Shown one piece after another: positions 37,632 through 46,529 of a DNA stretch of 64,000 bases (position 1 is the stretch's first letter; the number at the start of each line of letters is the position of its first letter). This DNA is from Stenotrophomonas panacihumi (lineage in GTDB: Bacteria > Pseudomonadota > Gammaproteobacteria > Xanthomonadales > Xanthomonadaceae), in NCBI RefSeq assembly GCF_001431645.1, contig NZ_LLXU01000035.1, positions 38,119 to 102,118 of the forward strand, read 5' to 3'. Position numbers and translations under genes: made by a program. The notes under the pieces are model-generated. The model searched no databases and had not been told where the DNA came from. It saw only the letters and a program-made list of their open reading frames with translations.

Positions 37632-39479
37632 CTATTCGCCGTTCGCGTCGGGCAGCGGCAGCCCGTGCAGGTTAGCGTAGATTCGCGCGGCCAGGGCGGC
37701 GTTTACGCCCTCCACGCGCGCGATCTCCGCCTCGCCGGCCGCCTTGAGCCCGGCCAGGCCACCGAAATGTTTCAGCAGGTTGGCACGCCGCCGCGGACCG
37801 ATGCCGGGAATGTCTTCCAGCTTGCTGGTCATGCGCGCCTTCTGCCGCCGGCCGCGGTGGCCGGTGATGGCAAAACGGTGGGCCTCGTCACGCACCTGCT
37901 GGATGAACTGCAGCGCCGGCGACGCGGCGCCCGGTCGCAATTCGCGCCCGTCGGGCAGCACCAGGGTCTCGTGGCCGGCGCGGCGTTCCTCGCCCTTGGC
38001 CACGCCCACCAGGGCCACGTTGGTGATGCCCAGTTCCGCCATCACCGCCTGTGCCTGCGCGAGCTGGCCGGCGCCGCCATCGATCAGCAGCACCTCGGGC
38101 AGCACCCCGCCCTCCTCCACCGCGCGGCGGAAACGCCGCTCCAGCGCCTGGCGCATGGCGGCGTAGTCGTCGCCCGGCGCGATGCCGGAAATGTTGAAGC
38201 GCCGGTATTGCCCGCGTACCGGGCCGGCGGCGTCGAATACCACGCACGAGGCCACCGTCGCCTCGCCCAGCGTATGGCTGATGTCGAAGCACTCCACCCG
38301 CTTGACCGGCTCGGCCAGGTCCAGCATCTCGCGCAGCGCTTCGCTGCGCGCGTGCTGGGCACTTTGGCTGGTGAGCTCGGAAGCCAGCGTGTTCTGCGCG
38401 TTGCGTGCCGCCAGCTCGACATAGCCGGCGCGCTCGCCGCGCACGTTCCACTTCAACGCCACCTTGCGTTCGGCCGAGGCGCTGAGCGCGTGCTCCAGCA
38501 GTTCGGCCTCCGGGATTTCGCGATCCAGCACGATCTCGCGCGGCGGCGCGTGCTCGATGTAGTACTGCGAGACGAAGGCGGCGAGGATTTCGTCGGGGCT
38601 GTCCTCGCCGTTGGTCTTGGGGAAGAACGCGCGCGTGCCCAGGTTGCGGCCGTCGCGGAACGCCAGCAGCAGCACGCAGGCGTGCGCGCCCTGGGTGGCG
38701 CAGGCGAGCACGTCCAGGTCGGCGGCGCGGCCTTCGACGAACTGGCGGTTCTGCAGGCTGCGCAGCGAAGCCAGCAGGTCGCGCAGGCGCGCGGCGCGCT
38801 CGAACTGCAGCTGCTCGCTGGCCGCCTGCATTTCACCCATCAGCTCTTCGCCGAGCTGGTCGCTCTTGCCTTCGAGGAACAAGGTGGCGCGGCGCACCGA
38901 TTCGGCGTAGTCCTCCGGGGGCACGAGCGCCACGCACGGCGCGCTGCAACGGCCGATCTGGTATTGCAGGCAGGGCCGCGAACGGTTGCGGAACACGCTG
39001 TCCTCGCAGCTGCGCAGGCGAAACAGCTTGTGCATCAGGTTCAGCGTTTCGCGCACGGCATAGACGCTGGCATACGGCCCGAAGTAGCGACCCGGGATCG
39101 CGCGCGGCCCGCGGTGCAGGCCGATGCGCGGCCATTCCTCGCGGGTCAGCAGCACGTAGGGATAGCTTTTGTCGTCGCGCAGCGAGACGTTGTAGCGCGG
39201 CGTCAGCGACTTGATCAGCTGGTTTTCCAGCAGCAGTGCTTCGGCCTCGGTGCGGGTGACGGTCACGTCCATGCGCGCCACCTGCGACAGCATCGACATG
39301 GTGCGCGCGTTCTTCGGCGAGCCGTTGAAATAGCTGCCCACGCGCTTGCGCAGCGCGCCGGCCTTGCCGACGTACAGCAGCGTGTCGTCGGCGGCATACA
39401 TGCGGTAGACGCCGGGAGCAGTGCTCAGTTGGGCGGCGAATGCCTTGCCATCGAATCCGGCGGGCGGCCTGGCTTTCAT
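37632..39479 (-). CDS. uvrC: Excinuclease ABC subunit C
   Basis: 615 residues from ATG 39479, overlapping the previous stop (ATGA). GVYRMYAADDTLLYVGKAG is the GIY-YIG nuclease that makes the 3' incision; CLQYQIGRCSAPC is the conserved Cys block; a UVR motif follows; VLLIDGGAGQLAQAQ is in the RNase H-like nuclease for the 5' incision; IPGIGPRRRANLLKHFGG is the C-terminal helix-hairpin-helix. Normal length. It performs both cuts in nucleotide excision repair with UvrAB. Confidence 0.97.
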   Translation of the reverse strand: MKARPPAGFDGKAFAAQLSTAPGVYRMYAADDTLLYVGKAGALRKRVGSYFNGSPKNARTMSMLSQVARMDVTVTRTEAEALLLENQLIKSLTPRYNVSLRDDKSYPYVLLTREEWPRIGLHRGPRAIPGRYFGPYASVYAVRETLNLMHKLFRLRSCEDSVFRNRSRPCLQYQIGRCSAPCVALVPPEDYAESVRRATLFLEGKSDQLGEELMGEMQAASEQLQFERAARLRDLLASLRSLQNRQFVEGRAADLDVLACATQGAHACVLLLAFRDGRNLGTRAFFPKTNGEDSPDEILAAFVSQYYIEHAPPREIVLDREIPEAELLEHALSASAERKVALKWNVRGERAGYVELAARNAQNTLASELTSQSAQHARSEALREMLDLAEPVKRVECFDISHTLGEATVASCVVFDAAGPVRGQYRRFNISGIAPGDDYAAMRQALERRFRRAVEEGGVLPEVLLIDGGAGQLAQAQAVMAELGITNVALVGVAKGEERRAGHETLVLPDGRELRPGAASPALQFIQQVRDEAHRFAITGHRGRRQKARMTSKLEDIPGIGPRRRANLLKHFGGLAGLKAAGEAEIARVEGVNAALAARIYANLHGLPLPDANGE

Positions 39480-40894
39480 TCCTGGATCGTGAACTCGCTC
39501 AATTCGCCGCTGGCGATGTCGTAACGCAGCACGCCATGGGCATCGGTTTCGGCAATCCACACGCTACCGCCCGCCACCGTCAGGCCGGCGGGCCCTTGCA
39601 GGCGGCGCGGCAGCTTGACCGTGGCCAGCTCGCCACCGCCCAGGCGCAGGCTGCGCAGGCTGCCGTTGCCGCTGTCGGCGATCCACAGCACCGGCGCGGC
39701 GGGATCCATCGCGATGGCCTGCGGGAACTGCAGGCGGGCGAGATGGCGCGGGCCGTCGGCATCGCCGAATTCCCACGGCCCCTGCCCACCGATGAGCGTC
39801 TGCACGAGGTCGCCGCGCAGCTGCATCGAACGGATCGCCGAGCCGAGGGCGTCGCACACATACAGCGTCTGCTGCACGGCCACCACGGCGGTGGGCTGCG
39901 CGAACGCGGCCAGGTGGCCGCTGCCGTCGCGCTCGTCCAGCGCACCGGCGCCGGCGCGCCAACGCAGTTCGCCGCGGCCGAGGTCGTAACCCCAGATGCG
40001 GTTGTCGCCGGCCATGGCCACCAGCAGTTCGTTGCCGGCCACGGTGACGCCCTGCGGGCTGTCGAGCGAGACCTGCGCGGCCTCGCCGACGATGCCTTCC
40101 ACCGGCTCGCCTGCGCGGCCATTGCCGCACAACGTGTCGACGTGGCCACTGGAGAGGTTCACCCTGCGCAGCGCGTGGTTGCCGGCATCGGCCACGTACA
40201 GCGCCTCGCGGGCGACGGCCAGGCCGCGCGGCCGGCGGAACGCCGCCTCGCCGAGGCCGCCGTCGATGAAATCCGCCGTGCCCAGGCCGAACTGGCGCAG
40301 CACGCGGCCGTGGTGGTTGCACTCCAAAATGCGGTGGTGGCCACTGTCGGCGATGTACAGGCGATCGGCGGTGGCGGCCAGGCCGGTCGGGAAACGCAGC
40401 GCCATCCGCGGCTCGGGGTTGCGTTCCGCCGGCACGCGCAGGTCGTCGTCGCTGGGCATCGGCTGGCCTTCGCACACGGCCTGCAACTCGCGTTCGAGTT
40501 CACCGCCCAGGCCAACCACGCGCTGGCGCTCGCGGCCCTGCGCGTCGATCAGCACCACCGTCGGCCACGACGTCACGCCGAAACGGCGCCAGGTTTCCCA
40601 TTCGCGATCCAGCAGGATCGGCGCCTGCACGCCGTGTTGGCGCAGCAGCTTGAGCGAGCGTTCCGCTTCGCGTTCGCTATCGAAACGCGGCACCTGCACC
40701 ACGATCAGCTGCAGGCGGCCCGGGTTGCGCGCCTGCCACTGCGACAACTCGGCCAGGCGCTGCACGCACCATTCCGAGCCCGCATTGACGAAGGCCAGCA
40801 CCAGCGCCCGCCCGCGGTGTTCCTGCAGGGTGGACGGCCGGGCATTGAGCCAGGTGGGGAATTCGGGGAATTCCTGGAGGTTCTGCGCGCTCAT
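39476..40894 (-). CDS. Thioredoxin-like plus NHL-repeat protein
   Basis: 472 residues from ATG 40894. The N-terminal domain (residues 15-150) has a thioredoxin fold with SEWCVQRLAEL, where the second active-site Cys is missing. The rest is an NHL beta-propeller with repeats such as FPTGLAATADRLYIADSGHH, RRPRGLAVAREALYVADAGN and FPQAIAMDPAAPVLWIADSG. The layout matches NHLRC2-type proteins. No signal peptide. With a single Cys a classical disulphide exchange is unlikely. It overlaps uvrC and the phosphatase gene by four bases; role unknown. Confidence 0.82.
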   Translation of the reverse strand: MSAQNLQEFPEFPTWLNARPSTLQEHRGRALVLAFVNAGSEWCVQRLAELSQWQARNPGRLQLIVVQVPRFDSEREAERSLKLLRQHGVQAPILLDREWETWRRFGVTSWPTVVLIDAQGRERQRVVGLGGELERELQAVCEGQPMPSDDDLRVPAERNPEPRMALRFPTGLAATADRLYIADSGHHRILECNHHGRVLRQFGLGTADFIDGGLGEAAFRRPRGLAVAREALYVADAGNHALRRVNLSSGHVDTLCGNGRAGEPVEGIVGEAAQVSLDSPQGVTVAGNELLVAMAGDNRIWGYDLGRGELRWRAGAGALDERDGSGHLAAFAQPTAVVAVQQTLYVCDALGSAIRSMQLRGDLVQTLIGGQGPWEFGDADGPRHLARLQFPQAIAMDPAAPVLWIADSGNGSLRSLRLGGGELATVKLPRRLQGPAGLTVAGGSVWIAETDAHGVLRYDIASGELSEFTIQE

Positions 40895-41379
40895 CGGTCG
40901 ATTATGCCCAAAGCGGGCGCGTGCGTAAGGCGCTCGACCGTGGCCAAGGCGGCCCGGTTCACGAGGTCCCAGGCCGCTTCGAATTCGGCCGTGCCGCCGG
41001 TGTAGGGGTCCGGCACCTCGCGGGCGTCGTCGATCCCGGCCCAGGGCAGCCACAGCACGACCCGCTCGCGCAGCCCGGCCGGGGCCAGGGTGCGGGCATC
41101 GCGCAGGTTGGCCTCGTCGGCGCACAGGATCCAGTCGAAGGCCTGGAAATCGGCCCGGCGCAGCTGGCGCGCGCGCAGGCCGGAGATGTCCACGCCGTGG
41201 CCGGCGGCGCAGCGGATCGCGCGGCGGTCCGGTGGCTCGCCGGCATGCCAGCCGCCGGTACCGGCCGAATCGACCTCGACGGCGCCGGCCAGCGGGGAGT
41301 CGTCCAGCCGCGCCCGCAACGCCCCCTCGCCCATCGGCGAGCGACAGATGTTGCCCAGGCACAGCACCAGCAACCTCAC
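40891..41379 (-). CDS. Low-molecular-weight protein tyrosine phosphatase
   Basis: 162 residues from a GTG at 41379 overlapping the kdsB stop. [10 protein letters not shown] is the C-x5-R-S phosphate loop (Cys7, Arg13) and VPDPYTGG holds the general-acid Asp. Cytoplasmic. It may act on polysaccharide-related tyrosine kinases or be a general phosphatase; the position between kdsB and the NHL gene gives no firm substrate. Confidence 0.92.
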   Translation of the reverse strand: MRLLVLCLGNICRSPMGEGALRARLDDSPLAGAVEVDSAGTGGWHAGEPPDRRAIRCAAGHGVDISGLRARQLRRADFQAFDWILCADEANLRDARTLAPAGLRERVVLWLPWAGIDDAREVPDPYTGGTAEFEAAWDLVNRAALATVERLTHAPALGIIDR

Positions 41380-42158
41380 GCGGCGGCCCAGCGGGCTTCG
41401 GCGCGCAGCAGGTCGTCCGGGGTATCGATGCCCGGCGGGAACTGTTCGGGCGTCAGCGCCACGGCGATGCGGTGGCCCGCCTCCAGCACGCGCAGCTGCT
41501 CCAGCGATTCGACCTGCTCCAGCCGCCCCGCCGGCATCGCCGCGAACTGCTGCAGGAAGCCGGCGCGATAGCCGTAGATGCCGATGTGCCGCAGCCACTC
41601 GCCGGGCGGCAGGGTTTCGCGCGAGGCGGCAAAGGCATCGCGATGCCACGGGATCGGCGCGCGGCTGAAGTACAGCGCGTGGCCGGTGTCGTCGCGCACC
41701 AGCTTGACCACGTTGGGGTCGAACAGCTCGTGCGCCTCGGTGATCGGCGCGGCGAGCGTGGACATGCGCGCCTGCCCCGCGGCCAGCAGCCGGGCGACCT
41801 CGCGGATGCCCGCCGCCGGGGCGAAGGGTTCGTCGCCCTGCAGGTTCACCACCACGGTGTCGTCCGACCAGCCGGCCTGGCGAGCACATTCGGCCAGGCG
41901 GTCGGTGCCGGAGGCGTGGTCCGGCGAGGTCATCGCCACGTGCACGCCGGCCAGCCCGGCGATGGCCTCGGACACGCGCGCGTCATCCGTGGCCACCCAC
42001 ACCTCGCGCGCGCCGGCCTGCAGCGCCCGCTCGGCCACGCGCCGCACCAGCGGCTCGCCGCCCAGCAATCGCAGCGGCTTGCCCGGCAGGCGGGTGGCGG
42101 CATAGCGCGCCGGCACCGCGACGACGAAGGAAGGAATCTCGACAGTCATGTCATGCAC
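41376..42158 (-). CDS. kdsB: 3-deoxy-manno-octulosonate cytidylyltransferase
   Basis: 260 residues (or 257 from an ATG at 42149; neither has a clear ribosome site). [15 protein letters not shown] is the nucleotide-binding start, then [16 protein letters not shown] and the FYKRP-like IPWHRD. It activates Kdo as CMP-Kdo for the inner core of lipopolysaccharide. It is in the msbA-lpxK-kdsB group, which supplies lipid A and core. Confidence 0.95.
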   Translation of the reverse strand: MHDMTVEIPSFVVAVPARYAATRLPGKPLRLLGGEPLVRRVAERALQAGAREVWVATDDARVSEAIAGLAGVHVAMTSPDHASGTDRLAECARQAGWSDDTVVVNLQGDEPFAPAAGIREVARLLAAGQARMSTLAAPITEAHELFDPNVVKLVRDDTGHALYFSRAPIPWHRDAFAASRETLPPGEWLRHIGIYGYRAGFLQQFAAMPAGRLEQVESLEQLRVLEAGHRIAVALTPEQFPPGIDTPDDLLRAEARWAAA

Positions 42159-42188
42159 CGTGGGGACGGCAAGGGGAAAAGGAAAGGC

Positions 42189-43208
42189 TCAGCCGCGACG
42201 CAGCTTGCCGAGGCGGTCCAGCAGCGCGACCCAGAACGCGGCCGGCAGGTCGGCCTGCAGCGGCACGCTGAACATCCAGTCGTCGGCGAAGTCGCGGCAC
42301 TTCACCGCGTCCTTCTCGGTCATCAGCACCGGCAGCTGGCTGCCGAACTCGAAATCGGCCGCGACGTAGCGATGGTGGTCGGCGAAGGCATGCGGCACCA
42401 CGCCGATGCCGCGCGTGCGCAGCATGGCAAAGAAGCGTTCCGGATGGGCGATGCCCGCCACGGCATGCACGCGCTGTCCGGCGAAGGCCGCCAGCGGGCG
42501 TGCGCGGCCACCGCCCAGCGGATGGGCCTCCTCCAGGCGCAGGCGCATCTGCCACTCGCCGAAACCCGGCGCCATCGCGGCGTCCTCGGCCGGCGTTTCG
42601 CCCAGGTTGACGATGCGGAAATCGCACTCGCGTGCACGCTCGGCCGGTTCGCGCAGCGGCCCGGCGGGGATCATCCGGCCGTTGCCATAGCGGCGCTTGC
42701 CGTCGACCACTTCGATCTCGACGTCGCGCGCCAGCCGGTAATGCTGCAGTCCGTCGTCGCAGACGACGATGTCGCAGCCGGCCGCCAGCAGCGCGCGCGC
42801 GGCGGCGACGCGATCGGCATCCACGCGCACCGGCACGCCGGTCTTCCAGGCGATCAGCACCGGCTCGTCGCCACCCAGCGCGGCGCTCGTGCCCGGTTCG
42901 ATCCAGCGCGGCGTGCCCGCGTCCTGCCGGCCATAGCCGCGGCTGGCCACGCCGGGCTTCCAGCCGGCCTCGCGCAGCCGCTCCACCAGCGCGATGGTCA
43001 GCGGCGTCTTGCCGGTGCCACCGGCGGTGACGTTACCCACCACCACCACCGGCACCGGCACCTGCTGGCGCCGCAGCCACCCGCGCCGGTACAGCGCGCG
43101 GCGCAGGCCGACCACCGCGCCGTACAGCGGCGCCAGCAGGCGCGCGCCGAACGGTACCGGCAGGTCTTCGTACCAGTAGGCCGGGGTCTTGCTCAGGGTC
43201 TTGCTCAT
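42189..43208 (-). CDS. lpxK: Tetraacyldisaccharide 4'-kinase
   Basis: 339 residues from ATG 43208 (overlaps msbA stop). An N-terminal membrane helix is followed by [14 protein letters not shown], the P-loop, then [13 protein letters not shown] (Walker B-like) and MTEKDAVK near the C-terminus. It phosphorylates lipid A precursor at the 4' position at the inner membrane. The longer upstream frame lies inside msbA and is not used. Confidence 0.96.
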   Translation of the reverse strand: MSKTLSKTPAYWYEDLPVPFGARLLAPLYGAVVGLRRALYRRGWLRRQQVPVPVVVVGNVTAGGTGKTPLTIALVERLREAGWKPGVASRGYGRQDAGTPRWIEPGTSAALGGDEPVLIAWKTGVPVRVDADRVAAARALLAAGCDIVVCDDGLQHYRLARDVEIEVVDGKRRYGNGRMIPAGPLREPAERARECDFRIVNLGETPAEDAAMAPGFGEWQMRLRLEEAHPLGGGRARPLAAFAGQRVHAVAGIAHPERFFAMLRTRGIGVVPHAFADHHRYVAADFEFGSQLPVLMTEKDAVKCRDFADDWMFSVPLQADLPAAFWVALLDRLGKLRRG

Positions 43209-44956
43209 ACCTGCCTTTCGCGGAACTGCATGCCGTGCAGGTGGGCGTACAGGCCACCCTGCGCGAGCAGCTGCGCATGGGTGCCCCGTTCGACGATGCG
43301 GCCGTGGTCCATCACCAGCACCTGGTCGGCGTGCTCGATGGTGGACAGGCGGTGCGCGATGACCAGCGTGGTGCGGTCGGGCATCAGCCGGTGCAGCGCG
43401 TCCTGCACGAGGCGCTCGGATTCGTTGTCGAGCGCGGCGGTGGCCTCGTCGAGGATGAGGATCGGCGCGTCGCGCAGGATCGCCCGGGCGATCGCCAGGC
43501 GCTGGCGCTGGCCGCCGGACAGCAGCGAGCCGTTCTCGCCAATCGGCGTCTGCAGCTGCTGCGGCAGGCGTTCGATGAACTCCCACGCGTTGGCGGCCTC
43601 GGCCGCGGCGCGGATGCGCTCCTCGCTGGCCTCGGTGCCGTAGGCGATGTTGGCCGCGATGGTGTCGTCGAACAGCATCACCCGCTGGCCCACCAAGGCG
43701 ATCTGCCGGCGCAGGTCTTCCAGGCGATAGTCGTCCAGCGGCACGCCATCCAGGCGGATGCGCCCGCCGGTGGCTTCATAGAAGCGCGGCACCAGCCGCA
43801 CCAGGCTGGTCTTGCCGCTGCCGGAACGGCCGACGATGGCGGTCACCGTGCCGGGCTTGGCCTCGAAGGTGATGTCGTCCAGCGCCAGGCCGTCGTCCTG
43901 GCGATAGCGCAGCATGACGTGCTCGAAGGAGAGATCGCCGCGCGCGCGGGCGACCTCGCGGGTGCCGGTGTCCTGCTCGGTGGGCAGGTCGAGGATGCCG
44001 AACAGGCGCTCGGCGGCCGCGACGCCGCGGGAAATGGCGCTTTGCACGCTGGTGAGGCGGCGCAGGGAGGGGATGATGGCCATCATGGAGCTCATCAGCG
44101 CCATGAACTCGCCCGCGTTGAGGCGGCCGGCCAGCGACTCTCGCGTGGCGACGAACACGATTACCGCCAATGCCAGCGCGGCCAGGAACTGCACGGTGGC
44201 CGACGCGGTCGCGCGGGTGGTTTCCACCTTCATGTTCAGGCGCAGCATGCGATTGGCCAGCACCTGGTAGCGGCCGATCTCGTGCTGCTGGGTGCCGTGC
44301 ACCTTCACTTCCTGCTGCGCCGACAACGACTGTTCGGCCGTCTGCGCCATCGCGCCCATGCCGTCCTGGATGCCACGGCTGATGCGCCGGTAGCGCTTGC
44401 CCACGTAGGACACGATGACGCCGATCAGTGGCACCACCAGCAGCATGGCGAAGGTGACCTTCAGGCTCATCTGCACCATCACCGCCAGCATGTAGATGAT
44501 GGTCAGCGTGTCGGCCACGACGGTCTTCAGCGCGTCGGCGCTGGCCTGGGTCACCTGTTCGGTATCGAAGTTGAGCCGGCTGACCATCACCGGGGTGGCT
44601 TCATTGTCGAAATAGGTGGACGGCAGGCGCATGTACTTGCCCAGCACCTGCTCGCGCAGGTCGCGCACCACGCTGCGGCCGGTACGCGCCATGCAGTAGT
44701 CGCCCACGAACGTGGACAGGCTGCGCATCACGAACAGGCCGAGGATGGCCAGCGGCAGCATCACCGCCGCGCGCGGCTCGGGATTGACGAAGCCCTCGTT
44801 GATCAACGGCTTCATCAGCAGCATGAAGAAGTAGCCGGCGGTGCTTTCCACCACCATGCCGACCAGCGCCAAGCCCAGCCAGCTCGAATAAGGCCGCGAA
44901 TAACCCAGGAGCCGCTTGTAGATCGGCCAGACCGGCGTTGCTTTGGCTGCGCTCAC
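43205..44956 (-). CDS. msbA: Lipid A export ABC transporter
   Basis: 583 residues from a GTG at 44956, chosen because AGGAGG lies seven bases before it; a longer reading would add an Arg-rich, unlikely tail. The N-terminal 320 residues hold six membrane spans; the ATPase has [12 protein letters not shown] (Walker A), [15 protein letters not shown] (signature) and [12 protein letters not shown] (Walker B). It flips lipid A-core across the inner membrane. First gene of the leftward msbA-lpxK-kdsB block. It is not a C39-peptidase peptide exporter: no N-terminal protease domain is present. Confidence 0.95.
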   Translation of the reverse strand: MSAAKATPVWPIYKRLLGYSRPYSSWLGLALVGMVVESTAGYFFMLLMKPLINEGFVNPEPRAAVMLPLAILGLFVMRSLSTFVGDYCMARTGRSVVRDLREQVLGKYMRLPSTYFDNEATPVMVSRLNFDTEQVTQASADALKTVVADTLTIIYMLAVMVQMSLKVTFAMLLVVPLIGVIVSYVGKRYRRISRGIQDGMGAMAQTAEQSLSAQQEVKVHGTQQHEIGRYQVLANRMLRLNMKVETTRATASATVQFLAALALAVIVFVATRESLAGRLNAGEFMALMSSMMAIIPSLRRLTSVQSAISRGVAAAERLFGILDLPTEQDTGTREVARARGDLSFEHVMLRYRQDDGLALDDITFEAKPGTVTAIVGRSGSGKTSLVRLVPRFYEATGGRIRLDGVPLDDYRLEDLRRQIALVGQRVMLFDDTIAANIAYGTEASEERIRAAAEAANAWEFIERLPQQLQTPIGENGSLLSGGQRQRLAIARAILRDAPILILDEATAALDNESERLVQDALHRLMPDRTTLVIAHRLSTIEHADQVLVMDHGRIVERGTHAQLLAQGGLYAHLHGMQFRERQV

Positions 44957-45183
44957 CGCTGTCCTCCTGGCTCGCGACGTTCTACACCGCGCATGGCGCG
45001 CGCGCGCGAAGCGGCGCGATTGCGCCTGGCGTGCTGCATGGACGGCCACTCATTCAAGTTCATGCGATTCATCAAACGAATATACGAGTATCTCGGCGGA
45101 CGATACGTTCATCTGTTGACCCAGCGCCAGCGCTGACCAGACTGGACCTGCCCGAACCTGGGCATTCAAACGGAGTCTTGCAG

Positions 45184-45357
45184 ATGATCAGGGTATTGAG
45201 CGCGAAGGAAGTGAACGAAGTCTCGGGCGGCAAGGCAGACTTCTCGAGGGTAACGTCACGCGTGGACAGCACGGCGAGGATCGTCAGCGTGGGCTACAAC
45301 GACAGATGGCTCAACTCCGCGCGGCGCATCTTCATGTACAACGCCTTGTTCCGCTGA
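45184..45357 (+). CDS. Double-glycine leader peptide (bacteriocin/microcin-like precursor)
   Basis: 57 residues from ATG 45184 with GGAG eight bases upstream. MIRVLSAKEVNEVSGG is a textbook double-glycine leader (L-S-x-x-E-V-x-x-V-S-G-G) cut by C39-type exporters. The predicted core of 41 residues begins KADFSRVTSRVDS and ends FMYNALFR; it is basic with no Cys. It sits alone between msbA and exbD, convergent with exbD. No exporter or immunity gene is nearby, so the transporter would be elsewhere. The role as antimicrobial or signal is inferred. Confidence 0.7.
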   Translation: MIRVLSAKEVNEVSGGKADFSRVTSRVDSTARIVSVGYNDRWLNSARRIFMYNALFR

Positions 45358-45376
45358 CCGCCGCCGTTGCCGCAGG

Positions 45377-45404
45377 TGCAGCATGCCCGCACGGGCTTGC
45401 TGCA
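45377..45404. terminator. Hairpin between convergent genes
   Basis: TGCAGCATGCCCG-CA-CGGGCTTGCTGCA, a 13-base stem with one mismatch, between the peptide gene stop and the exbD stop. No clear T run on either side. Confidence 0.5.
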
Positions 45405-45406
45405 TC

Positions 45407-45841
45407 CTACTTCTGCCCCGGCCGCCCCACTTCCGGCGCCGTCGCGATCGCCAGCTTGCGGAAACCCAGCTGGCCCAGCGCGTCCTGCGCGGTCACCACG
45501 GCCTGGTACGGCGTGCGGGCGTCGGCACGCAGCAGCACGGTCTGCTCGCGGTCATCACCGGCCACCTCGCCGATCACCTGCTTGAGCGAAGCGATGTCGC
45601 TGCGCAGCACCTCGCGGTCGTTGATGAAATAGTGGCCATCGGCATTCACCAGCACGCTCAGCGAACGCGGCGGCGCCGCGCTGTGCTGGTCGCTGGCGGT
45701 CGGCAGCTGCAGCTGCAGCGTCGAGCGCGCATCGAAGGTGGTGGTGACCACGAAGAAGATGATCAGCACCAGGATGACGTCGATCAGCGGCACCAGGTCG
45801 ATGTGCGGCTCGTCCTGCGCGCGGTCGTCGCGGATGCGCAC
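45407..45841 (-). CDS. exbD: ExbD/TolR-family protein
   Basis: 144 residues from a GTG at 45841, four bases after the exbB stop. One N-terminal membrane span (IDLVPLIDVILVLIIFFVVT) carries the essential Asp (Asp21) of the proton channel, followed by a small periplasmic domain. With ExbB it converts the proton gradient into force for TonB or, given its neighbours comEC and msbA, another envelope system. Normal length for ExbD. Confidence 0.9.
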   Translation of the reverse strand: MRIRDDRAQDEPHIDLVPLIDVILVLIIFFVVTTTFDARSTLQLQLPTASDQHSAAPPRSLSVLVNADGHYFINDREVLRSDIASLKQVIGEVAGDDREQTVLLRADARTPYQAVVTAQDALGQLGFRKLAIATAPEVGRPGQK

Positions 45842-45845
45842 GCGC

Positions 45846-46529
45846 TCAGCCCTTGGCCGTGGCAGGTGCGCGCGACGGCGACGCCGCCGACTGGCCCGCG
45901 GCCGGGCGCGGAGCTGCGGCGGCCGGGCCACGGCCCTCCAGCGCGTCGAGCAGCAGGGTCGCTTCCTGCTCCATCTCGATCACGTAGCCGTTGACGCGGC
46001 CCTTGAGGTAGCGGTGGAAGATCAGCGCGGGCACCGCGATGATCATGCCGGTCGCGGTGCACACCAGCGCCTTGCCGATGCCGCCGGCCAGCTGGTTCAC
46101 GTCGCCGATGCCGTGGTCGAGGATGCCCAGGAACATCTGGATCATGCCGACGACGGTGCCGAGCAGGCCCAGCAGCGGGCCGGCCGAGGCGATGGTGCCA
46201 AGCGCGTTGAGGAAGCGCTCCATGCGGTGGACGATATGGCGGCCGGTGTCCTCGATGCGTTCGCGCACCAGCTCGCGCGGACGGCCGCGCATGTCCAGCG
46301 CGGCGGCCAGCAGCGCGCCCAGCGGCGAGCTGCGGCGCAGGGATTCGATATGGGAGGGGTCGAGCTTGCCGCGCGCCGCCCAGTTGCGCACTTCCTCGCC
46401 GAGGCCCGGCGGCAGCACTTCATTGCGGCGCAGCGTCCACAGGCGTTCGAGCACGATTGCCAGCGCCAGCACCCCCAGCAGCAGCAGGGGCACCATGGGC
46501 CAGCCGCCCGCCTTGACCAGTTCCCACAC
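45846..46529 (-). CDS. exbB: ExbB/TolQ/MotA-family proton channel
   Basis: 227 residues from a GTG at 46529 (GGAGG eight bases upstream). Three membrane spans: near residue 15, ASAGPLLGLLGTVVGMIQMF and GIGKALVCTATGMIIAVPAL, the last two being the conserved MotA/TolQ/ExbB block. The C-terminus is an Ala/Pro-rich tail. Forms the pentameric stator with ExbD. Its start lies inside the 3' end of comEC. Confidence 0.9.
   Translation of the reverse strand: MWELVKAGGWPMVPLLLLGVLALAIVLERLWTLRRNEVLPPGLGEEVRNWAARGKLDPSHIESLRRSSPLGALLAAALDMRGRPRELVRERIEDTGRHIVHRMERFLNALGTIASAGPLLGLLGTVVGMIQMFLGILDHGIGDVNQLAGGIGKALVCTATGMIIAVPALIFHRYLKGRVNGYVIEMEQEATLLLDALEGRGPAAAAPRPAAGQSAASPSRAPATAKG

Noticed and set aside
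45062..45136. A 24-codon frame with ..EYLGG.. just before the double-glycine peptide, possibly a second peptide.
   Set aside because: No ribosome site and the leader lacks the L-S-x-x-E pattern; the Gly-Gly is likely chance.
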